Assembly (NCBI GenBank): GCA_009908925.1
Contig: JAAAOH010000267.1
Location: 1-7,234, forward strand
DNA: 7,234 bases
Origin: Spirochaetota bacterium
Lineage (GTDB): Bacteria; Spirochaetota; Spirochaetia; DSM-27196; PWMO01
Direction of reading: 5' to 3'
Shown: positions 1-5,657 of the stretch, one piece after another
Position numbering within the stretch: the first letter of the stretch is position 1
Layout of the letters: the number at the start of each line of letters is the position of its first letter
Made by a program: the position numbers and the translations under genes
The notes under the pieces: generated by a model
Told to the model about the DNA's origin: nothing
Databases searched by the model: none
Seen by the model: the letters and a program-made list of their open reading frames with translations, nothing else

Positions 1-912
1 GTTTCGGAACACGTAGGCGTCGACCTCCTCGGTCTCGAAGTAGGACTCGGTCAGCGGCACCTTTCCGCCGCCGCCCGGCAGATCGACGGCATAGGTCGGC
101 ATCGCGAGCCCCGAGAGGCGGCGTCTGAGCTCAGTGACGATCTCCACACCGCGCCCCAGGGCAACACGGAAGTGGGACGTGCCGCGCGCGAGATCACCCT
201 GAAACAGGTAGTAGGGCTTCACGCGACGGGCGATGAGCATACGGAACAGGCGCTCGAGCACCGCCACGTCATCGTTTATGCCGGCAAGAAGCACGGCCTG
301 ATTGACCAGCGGGACACCGCGCCCTGCAAGTCGTTCGAGGGCGGCAGTGGCCTCCGGGGTGAGCTCCGCCGGATGGTTGAACTGTGAGACCAGCCACAGG
401 GGCTGGGCCGAGCCCAGGAGATCCGCGAGTTCCTCCTCCACGCGCGCCGGCGCCACCGCGGCCGCCCGCGTCGCAAGACGGAGTATCAGATCCGGACGGG
501 CCGCCCGGAGGCGACCGAAAAGCTCACCGAGGCGGCGCGTGGGCATCGTCAGCGCGTCACCACCGGAGATGATGACCTCTTGAACTTCGGGATGGGCGTC
601 GATGTAGGATGCCGCCTCTTCGAGTTCCTCCGCGGTGATGTGGCGATCCTCACTACCGGTGAAGTGACGCCGAAGGCAGTGGCGGCAGTGGACGAAGCAG
701 CGATCGGTTGCGAGAAGCAGCACGCGGTCGCGGTAGCGATGGACGAGCCGCGAGGCCACCGCGTAGCGATTCTCCCCGAGCGGATCCGCGAGCTCCCACT
801 GCAACACCGAGCGCTCCGCTTCACTCGGCTCGAACTGGCGGCGAATAGCCTCGCCGCCGGGTCCGTCGGCGAGGCGGCGATAGTACTCGGTGACACGCTC
901 GGGAAAACTCAT
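1..912 (-). CDS. kamA: KamA-family radical SAM aminomutase, probably lysine 2,3-aminomutase type (C-terminus cut by window edge)
   Basis: The frame is open from ATG at 912 to the window edge and gives 304 residues without a stop. The radical SAM cluster motif CFVHCRHC is at residues 72-79 (Cys72, Cys76, Cys79), followed by Arg81. SGGDAL is at 116-121, QGDLARGTSHF at 238-248 and VDLPGGGGK at 276-284. In lysine 2,3-aminomutase the matching residues are the cluster cysteines, a carboxylate-binding Arg, two Asp that hold the lysine side amine, and the PLP lysine. From Cys72, Asp240, Asp277 and Lys284 lie 168, 205 and 212 residues on, the spacing I recall for the clostridial enzyme. This favours a lysine aminomutase (beta-lysine formation) over the EF-P enzyme EpmB, which lacks PGGGGK. 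The N-terminus is about 50 residues shorter than the clostridial enzyme. TTG at 948 or GTG at 951 would add only about a dozen residues. No strong ribosome site precedes ATG 912. The gene is divergent from ravA-viaA. Confidence 0.92.
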   Translation of the reverse strand, partial: MSFPERVTEYYRRLADGPGGEAIRRQFEPSEAERSVLQWELADPLGENRYAVASRLVHRYRDRVLLLATDRCFVHCRHCLRRHFTGSEDRHITAEELEEAASYIDAHPEVQEVIISGGDALTMPTRRLGELFGRLRAARPDLILRLATRAAAVAPARVEEELADLLGSAQPLWLVSQFNHPAELTPEATAALERLAGRGVPLVNQAVLLAGINDDVAVLERLFRMLIARRVKPYYLFQGDLARGTSHFRVALGRGVEIVTELRRRLSGLAMPTYAVDLPGGGGKVPLTESYFETEEVDAYVFRN

Positions 913-1032
913 ACAGGCGGTTCTAGCATATAGGGTCGCTCTCGACAACACCGGCGCGACACGCCACTCCCCGGGCGGCCCGGCTCTCCGGCGCCCCGGC
1001 GCCGCGGATAGCGGCCGCTTGACACCCGGGCT
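913..1032. other. Divergent intergenic region between kamA and ravA
   Basis: This 120-base non-coding gap must hold the promoters of both divergent genes. It is very GC-rich in the middle (about 970-1005), with flanks that are less so. On the minus strand the overlapping hexamers TATATG (932-927) and TATGCT (930-925) are the best -10 candidates for kamA, each matching four of six consensus bases. No good -35 stands at the right distance. A small inverted repeat CCGGG/CCCGG lies at 971-975 and 979-983, and a short GTCG/CGAC repeat lies near 935-946. No tRNA or small gene is evident. Confidence 0.6.
988..1003. repeat. Tandem duplicate of CCGGCGCC in the divergent promoter region
   Basis: Two perfect head-to-tail copies of CCGGCGCC occupy 988-995 and 996-1003. 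Each contains the palindrome GGCGCC, so the pair could be a dimer operator or an incidental GC-rich run. The repeat ends 15 bases upstream of the TTGACA box at 1019. No regulator gene is visible nearby, so an operator role is only a guess. Confidence 0.35.
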
Positions 1033-1047
1033 GTGAAGGAAAAGAAT
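1019..1047 (+). promoter_or_regulatory. Candidate sigma-70 type promoter for ravA-viaA
   Basis: TTGACA at 1019-1024 is a perfect -35 hexamer. Seventeen bases later AAGAAT (1042-1047) matches four of six -10 bases. If used, transcription would start close to 1054, which is itself an in-frame GTG of ravA, so the message would be nearly leaderless. The alternative is that the true promoter lies further upstream and TTGACA is chance. Confidence 0.3.
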
Positions 1048-2583
1048 TGCTCCGTGATTCGAGATCGTATCCGCACACTGCTCGAGGCGATGGAGGCGGG
1101 CGTCTACGAGCGCGAGGAAGCGGCGCGCCTTGCCTTTCTTGCCACGGCCGCCGGCGAGAGTGTCTTCTTCCTCGGCCCGCCGGGCGTCGCCAAGAGCCTC
1201 ATTGCCCGACGGCTCAAGTTCGCATTCCGCGATGCCACCTCCTTCGAGTACCTCATGGGTCGCTTCAGCACACCCGACGAGATCTTCGGCCCGATATCCA
1301 TACAGCGGCTGAAGGAGGAGGACCGCTACGAGCGCATCACCGAGCGCTACCTCCCCGACGCCGACATCGTCTTCCTCGACGAGATCTGGAAGGCCGGCCC
1401 GCCCATTCAGAATGCGCTCCTGACCGCCCTTAACGAGAAGCGCTTTCGAAACGGCGCGCAGGAGATGCGCATCCCGATGAAGGGTCTCATATCGGCCTCG
1501 AACCACATCCCCGAAACCGACGCGGGTCAGCGTGCATTCTGGGACCGCTTCCTGGTCCGTGTGCCACTCGGCCCGATCGAGCACGACGAGAACTTCCACC
1601 TGCTTCTCACCGACTCCGGCGATGAGTACGCGGACACCGTCCCGCTCGAGCTCAAGATTGACGTCGAAGAGTACGCTCGCTGGCAGGCAGGCATCGACGA
1701 GGTCACCATGCCGCGGGCGGTCCTCGAGTTTCTCTCTCGTCTGCGCCGCAAGCTTGCCGCGCCGGGCGAGCGGGACGGGCACGAGGCGATCAACATCTCC
1801 GATCGTCGCTGGAAGAAGGTTGCGCGACTGTTGCGCACTTCGGCCTACCTCAACGCCAGGTCCGCGGTGGACGTGCTCGATCTCGGCCTCCTCAGGCACT
1901 GCCTGTGGGACCGTCCCGAGGAAATCGCCACGGTGAATGAGCTCATATCGGATGAGCTTGCCCGCTTCGAGTTCGGCGAGAGCGTCGATCCGCGGGTCGT
2001 TGCGCGGGAGCTCGGCTCGCTCAAACGTCGGATCCGGGAAGCCACCCTCGACACGGTCGAGGAGGAAACCTATGAGCCCGTGCTCTACCGGGGTGAGTAC
2101 GTGCGACTGCAGGGCTTCGAGGATGCCGAAGTGGCGCTGATGTGGCGGGGTGATTTCGAGGCCCTTCCGGTCGAGGGTGGCACCGGCTGCGAGCTGTTTC
2201 TCTTCAACGAGGACATGAGCTTCTCCGAGACCAGAAGTTATAGTGATGTGAAACGCTGCGACGAGCCGGCCGTACGCATCGACGGAGCACACTACCCTGT
2301 AGAGCACCGAAAGACCTGGTCCACGACGGCCCACGAGCGCGAGCCCGCTCCCGGAGAACGCGAGGCCTGGCTCGCGGAGGCCGAGGCGCTCGCGAAGCGA
2401 TGCGCCGAAGCGGTGGAGCTCTCGGTTTCCATGCACCGCGAAGGTCGCGCGGAGGACCATCTCTTCGTTGACAGCGACTTCGCGCAGACCGCATACGCGG
2501 GGCTCGGCACTGCCGCCGATGAGTTCGAGCAACTGAGACTCACCGCCGAGCGCCTCGCCGACCAGTTGCGACGCGAGAGCTGA
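1033..2583 (+). CDS. ravA: RavA-type MoxR AAA+ ATPase
   Basis: This 516-residue protein matches E. coli RavA (about 498) along its length. RavA is a hexameric MoxR-family ATPase that works with the VWA protein ViaA. Visible motifs are Walker A GPPGVAKS (48-55), LKFAFRDATSFEYLMGRFST (61-80), Walker B with IVFLDEIWKAGP (112-123), sensor 1 SASN (154-157), the arginine-finger region FWDRFLVR (169-176) and sensor 2 SDRRWKK (256-262). The AAA+ module ends near 310. Residues about 345-430 should correspond to the LARA domain, which in E. coli binds the lysine decarboxylase LdcI, but here it shows little recognisable identity. A charged helical C-terminus follows. The start is uncertain: GTG 1033 has no ribosome site ahead of it, while GTG 1054 (seven residues shorter) follows AAGGA at 1036-1040 by 13 bases. 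Both align acceptably with the E. coli N-terminus. The stop overlaps the viaA start, so the two are co-translated. Confidence 0.93.
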   Translation: MKEKNCSVIRDRIRTLLEAMEAGVYEREEAARLAFLATAAGESVFFLGPPGVAKSLIARRLKFAFRDATSFEYLMGRFSTPDEIFGPISIQRLKEEDRYERITERYLPDADIVFLDEIWKAGPPIQNALLTALNEKRFRNGAQEMRIPMKGLISASNHIPETDAGQRAFWDRFLVRVPLGPIEHDENFHLLLTDSGDEYADTVPLELKIDVEEYARWQAGIDEVTMPRAVLEFLSRLRRKLAAPGERDGHEAINISDRRWKKVARLLRTSAYLNARSAVDVLDLGLLRHCLWDRPEEIATVNELISDELARFEFGESVDPRVVARELGSLKRRIREATLDTVEEETYEPVLYRGEYVRLQGFEDAEVALMWRGDFEALPVEGGTGCELFLFNEDMSFSETRSYSDVKRCDEPAVRIDGAHYPVEHRKTWSTTAHEREPAPGEREAWLAEAEALAKRCAEAVELSVSMHREGRAEDHLFVDSDFAQTAYAGLGTAADEFEQLRLTAERLADQLRRES

Positions 2584-2585
2584 TG
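2581..2585 (+). promoter_or_regulatory. Stop-start overlap TGATG coupling ravA and viaA
   Basis: The ravA stop TGA (2581-2583) shares its A with the viaA ATG (2583-2585). No good Shine-Dalgarno sequence precedes this ATG (only a weak GCGAGAG), so viaA is probably translated by ribosomes terminating on ravA. That would keep the two partners in fixed ratio. Confidence 0.75.
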
Positions 2586-4238
2586 CACATCTGTCGGTTC
2601 CACCACCACGATCACGGGCTCGCACCTGCACTGCGGGAGAACCTCGAGGCGGCGCTCTACGAGTATTTTGTCTCAGGGGAGGGCGAGGTCGGGTCTCCGG
2701 AGGTGCCCGCGCGGCTTGCCGAGCTCATCTCCGACATCGCACGCGGCTGCGAGTACCGCTCCTTCACCGCAGGTGTGCCCGAGCTCGCCGAGAAGGTCGC
2801 CCACGAGGCCGTAGCCTGGTGCGACCAGAAGTGGGCCGAGGTGGCGGAGGAGGATCCCTTCGCGGCGGAGGAGGCCGAGCTCGCCTCGTTTCGGGCCGGC
2901 GCCGCCGCGGCCGACGCCGCGGGTGCCGACACCGCGACGGCCGCTGCCCTCCGCGAGCAGGTCCGAGCCCTCTGGGCCCGCTACCCCGCTGCGGCCCCGA
3001 CCTGGAAGACCTACGTCCGCGCCGCGGCCGACGCCGACGCGGGCGAAACCGCTATCGCGGCCGGCGACGGTGAGGCCGGCGGCCGGGAAGCTGGCGGCAC
3101 GGCCGGCGAGGGGAACAAGGAAGACGTGCGGAGTCTCAGATGCACGGCCCTGACCCACCGCGTTGCGGCAACCTGGAACCGGCGCCTCTCCGAGCGCCGC
3201 AGGCACTACGAGCGGGCGTTTCTCAAGCGCGCGCTTCCCCCGTTCATCGACAAGCTCAACCGAGACGTACCGCTCATGGCGCGGGCGGCCGAGCGCGTGC
3301 GAGACTTTTTTGGCGACAGTGATCGGGCATGGGACCTTCTCGCCGGGGAGTGGCAGCAGGTCGACTGGCAGGGCCTCGAGGAAGCAGCCGGCGCGCTCGG
3401 CGAGGAGCCCACCGTGGCCCGACTGGCCGAGCTACTCGGACGCTCGGAGCACGCGCGACAGGAGTTCACCGAGGAGAGCTGGGAAGAGGTTACCGAGACG
3501 AGGAATGTCGACCTCGAGGCCCTCGGCCGCTCGGAGATCGAGGGCATCAACCTCGGAGCGGATGTGGAGAGCATCACCCCGGCAGAGCGTGCCCTCCTCG
3601 CCGACCCCGATACCGAGCTCGTGTTCTCAAAGCGCTTCGCAGACGACGAGCTTCTGAGCTTCGACTACCGCAGCGCGCGCGAGGTGGAACACACCGCGAG
3701 GACGGTGAAGGTCCGCTCCCGAAAGCGCCCCCTCGAGCGTGGCCCGATCATCGCCTGTGTGGACACCAGCGGATCCATGACCGGGCGCCCCGAGCGCATC
3801 GCGAAGGCGATGACCCTGGCACTCGCGCGCATCGCGGCACACGGCCGTCGCAACTGCTATGTCATCGCCTTCTCAACCGGCATTCGCACCTTCGAGCTCG
3901 GCGACCTCACCGCCGTTCCCGAGCTCGCGTCCTTCCTGACGCACAGCTTCCACGGCGGGACCGATCTGCGACCCGCTCTGGAGGAGACGCTGCGGCAGCT
4001 CGAAACCGAGCAGTATCGGCGCGCGGATGTAATCGTTGTTTCGGATTTTCGTGTGCCGAAGCTGCTCGAGCGACAGACAAAGCGCATCAGCACGGCCCAG
4101 GCCGAGCTCGGAGCCCTCTTCCACAGCCTGACCGTCGCCGACGGTCCGCCGGTTGATCCCCTGCACATCTTCGATTTTCACTGGCACTACGACACGTCGA
4201 CGAGGGACGGAGGCATTACGGCGCTGGCGGAGGTGTGA
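2583..4238 (+). CDS. viaA: ViaA-type VWA-domain protein, partner of RavA
   Basis: The 551-residue product has a C-terminal von Willebrand A domain (about 386-540) with an intact metal-ion-dependent adhesion site: DTSGSM at 394-399 (Asp394, Ser396, Ser398), Thr460 in HGGTDL and Asp488 in VVSDF. The stretch RGPIIACVDTSGSM and the segment ending in IFDFHWHYDT closely resemble E. coli ViaA, as does LAELLGRS (281-288) in the middle domain. ViaA stimulates RavA ATPase activity, and in E. coli the pair associates with fumarate reductase and complex I. The protein is longer than E. coli ViaA (about 483), mainly through an Ala/Glu-rich then Gly-rich stretch at about 93-180, probably a flexible linker. 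The N-terminus carries an unusual His/Cys cluster (Cys4, His7-9, His11). The C-terminus lacks the Arg-rich tail of the E. coli protein. No alternative start lies close downstream. Confidence 0.92.
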   Translation: MHICRFHHHDHGLAPALRENLEAALYEYFVSGEGEVGSPEVPARLAELISDIARGCEYRSFTAGVPELAEKVAHEAVAWCDQKWAEVAEEDPFAAEEAELASFRAGAAAADAAGADTATAAALREQVRALWARYPAAAPTWKTYVRAAADADAGETAIAAGDGEAGGREAGGTAGEGNKEDVRSLRCTALTHRVAATWNRRLSERRRHYERAFLKRALPPFIDKLNRDVPLMARAAERVRDFFGDSDRAWDLLAGEWQQVDWQGLEEAAGALGEEPTVARLAELLGRSEHARQEFTEESWEEVTETRNVDLEALGRSEIEGINLGADVESITPAERALLADPDTELVFSKRFADDELLSFDYRSAREVEHTARTVKVRSRKRPLERGPIIACVDTSGSMTGRPERIAKAMTLALARIAAHGRRNCYVIAFSTGIRTFELGDLTAVPELASFLTHSFHGGTDLRPALEETLRQLETEQYRRADVIVVSDFRVPKLLERQTKRISTAQAELGALFHSLTVADGPPVDPLHIFDFHWHYDTSTRDGGITALAEV

Positions 4239-4326
4239 GCGCGGGCGCGGTCCCGACCGCCGTCGGCGGCACAGCTCCGGACGCCGCGGCCGCCTCCCGG
4301 TCGCCGCCTCCCGGCCGGCGCCGGGC
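4239..4326. terminator. Convergent intergenic region with two short GC hairpins (weak terminator candidates)
   Basis: The 88 bases between the viaA stop and the end of the SPOR gene hold two perfect small inverted repeats. One is CCGCC-GTC-GGCGG at 4257-4269. The other is CCCGGC-CGGC-GCCGGG at 4310-4325, which lies directly behind the SPOR stop when read on the minus strand. Neither is followed by a T run on either strand, so classical intrinsic termination is not supported. They may help Rho-dependent or overlapping termination of the two converging operons. Confidence 0.3.
4289..4314. repeat. Tandem 14-base repeat, two copies
   Basis: GCCGCCTCCCGG occurs exactly at 4289-4300 and again at 4303-4314, giving a 14-base period. 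It lies in the convergent intergenic gap and runs into the second hairpin. It looks like a slippage duplication in a GC-rich spacer. Confidence 0.5.
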
Positions 4327-5073
4327 TCAGCCCTGGACGGTGCGCGTGGAGTATTCTTCGGAGATGTAGCTGTCGGCGAAGCCCTCGATGTCGTTCACCC
4401 AGTCGAGGAACTTTGCGGCTTCGTTCTTGTTGGTGTAGGGACCGACCCTCAGGCGATAGAAGGTCCGCCCGTCGACCACTTTGGTGGTGATACGGCCGCT
4501 GAGCTCATGCTCACGCAGGCGCTCGCGGGCCATGTCGACGCGATCGCGGCTCGTGGTTGCGATGACCTGTATCCAGTACTCGGTCACCTGCACCTCACGC
4601 GTCGGCGGTTCGGGTGCCCGCCGCGGCGCCGCACGCGCCGGCTGCACCGTTTCGGGCTCGGGGGCACGTTCGGCGGGACGCTCTGCCTCGGCGACCGGGG
4701 CCCGCTCTGTGGGGGAGACATCGGTCTCCTCGGCCCGCTCCGGGGTGCTTGCCCGCTCCCCGGGCGCACGCCCCTCCTCGTCGCCTCTTTCCTCGTCGGG
4801 ACGCTCCTCGACCGTCTCACCGTAGACGATGACGACATCGCCGTCTTCCCCGGTTTCCTCGTCCTCTTCGGTGGTCTCGAGGCTCGGCCGTTCAGCGTCG
4901 GGATCGCGCAGATACTCGATGGCATCGAAGCTGCCGGCGGATCCCGACTGGACACCACCACCGGCAACCTGCGGTGCTTCCCGCGGGTAGAAGAGCACAA
5001 GACCGAGACCGAGCACGGCAGCCACGAACAGAGAGACGGATACTATGACGATAAGCGTTTTCGAGTTTTCCAT
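4327..5073 (-). CDS. Membrane-anchored SPOR-domain protein
   Basis: This 248-residue protein has a short cytoplasmic start (MENSK), one hydrophobic membrane segment at about 6-29, a long disordered linker and a C-terminal SPOR domain at about 165-241 (YWIQVIATTS through FYRLRVGPYTNKNEA). SPOR domains bind denuded peptidoglycan glycans at the division septum, so the protein is expected in the inner membrane with the domain outside. The linker is split: a very acidic half (about 60-100, including TTEEDEETGEDGD) and an Ala/Pro/Glu/Arg-rich half (about 100-160). I chose ATG 5073 because it lies 5 bases after the coaE stop and is followed at once by the membrane helix. An upstream ATG at 5304 would add 77 low-quality residues inside coaE. 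It is last in the polA-coaE operon. It could be an FtsN-like division factor or a general cell-wall protein; the sequence does not decide. Confidence 0.88.
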   Translation of the reverse strand: MENSKTLIVIVSVSLFVAAVLGLGLVLFYPREAPQVAGGGVQSGSAGSFDAIEYLRDPDAERPSLETTEEDEETGEDGDVVIVYGETVEERPDEERGDEEGRAPGERASTPERAEETDVSPTERAPVAEAERPAERAPEPETVQPARAAPRRAPEPPTREVQVTEYWIQVIATTSRDRVDMARERLREHELSGRITTKVVDGRTFYRLRVGPYTNKNEAAKFLDWVNDIEGFADSYISEEYSTRTVQG

Positions 5074-5078
5074 ATCAG

Positions 5079-5654
5079 TTACTCTTCGAAGAGAGACAGC
5101 TCTGCAAGCTGCGCATGCAGCCGGTCGAGTCCCCCGCGATTCTCCACAGTATGAATATCGACATCCGGGCGCGAAGGTTGAGGACTGAGCTTTCGTTGCG
5201 TCCAGAATCGCCTCAGGATGTCCGTGAGGGGCAACCGATCGCGCCGGGAGGCCCGCAGCAGCCGGGTTAGTAGCGGTGCACGTACCCACAGCGCGATATC
5301 GCACATCGCGTCGAGCCTCATCGGGAAGAGCAGGGCCGCGTTCACCACCACCCCGCCCGTGGCCGCGGCGAGCCGCTCCCGCACCATCTGCACCATCTCC
5401 GGATGGACAATACGCTCGAGATCCCGCATCGCCTCGCGGTCGCGAAACACCAGGCCACCGAGCTTTCTGCGGTCGACGGCACCGTCGGAATCGATGTACT
5501 CGGCACCGAAGGTCCCGCGCACATCGTCGATTCGCCGTGTCAGCGCCTCGTGACCGAGGCCGTCAACATCGATGACTCTGTACCCGGCGCCGGCAAGGAC
5601 ACGGGCAACCGTGTTCTTCCCCGCACAGTATTTTCCGGCAACGCCTACCACCAT
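5079..5654 (-). CDS. coaE: Dephospho-CoA kinase
   Basis: The 191-residue product catalyses the last step of coenzyme A synthesis, ATP-dependent phosphorylation of the ribose 3'-hydroxyl of dephospho-CoA, in the cytoplasm. The P-loop is GKYCAGKNT at 7-15, with Lys13 as the nucleotide-binding lysine. It is followed by VIDVDGLGHEAL (27-38), FGAEYIDSDGAVDRRKL (49-65, equivalent to the FG..DG..R.L block of the family), the IVHP motif (82-85) and an arginine-rich lid RLLRASRRDR (131-140). Length is close to the family norm of about 200. The residue after GK is Asn14, where most CoaE proteins have Ser or Thr. I recall this GKYCAGKN form from spirochaete CoaE proteins. ATG 5654 lies 3 bases after the polA stop, and a purine run GGGGAGAG (5674-5667 on the minus strand) sits rather far upstream. 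The SPOR gene follows after 5 bases, so the three genes form an operon. Confidence 0.9.
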   Translation of the reverse strand: MVVGVAGKYCAGKNTVARVLAGAGYRVIDVDGLGHEALTRRIDDVRGTFGAEYIDSDGAVDRRKLGGLVFRDREAMRDLERIVHPEMVQMVRERLAAATGGVVVNAALLFPMRLDAMCDIALWVRAPLLTRLLRASRRDRLPLTDILRRFWTQRKLSPQPSRPDVDIHTVENRGGLDRLHAQLAELSLFEE

Positions 5655-5657
5655 GGC

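Noticed and set aside
1..912. Identification of the aminomutase as EpmB
   Set aside because: EpmB of E. coli lacks the PGGGGK and VD residues seen here, and both lysine-binding Asp are at the lysine 2,3-aminomutase spacing. EpmB-like function is not excluded, only less likely.
580..933. A 117-codon plus-strand frame over the kamA 5' end
   Set aside because: It is a shadow of kamA, whose radical SAM motif is unmistakable on the minus strand.
2673..3206. A 177-codon minus-strand frame opposite the 5' half of viaA
   Set aside because: It is antisense to the Ala/Gly-rich viaA region and is a composition artefact with no recognisable motif.
3329..4156. A 275-codon plus-strand frame inside viaA
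   Set aside because: It is Arg/Pro-rich out-of-frame sequence overlapping the well-supported VWA protein.
4153..5154. A 333-codon plus-strand open frame over the end of viaA, the SPOR gene and the end of coaE
   Set aside because: It lies antisense to a clear SPOR-domain gene and to coaE, has no recognisable domain, and is explained by the scarcity of stops in GC-rich DNA.
5074..5304. An upstream ATG that would lengthen the SPOR protein by 77 residues
   Set aside because: The added part lies inside coaE in another frame, is low-quality Ala/Arg/Cys-rich sequence, and would bury the membrane anchor that follows ATG 5073.
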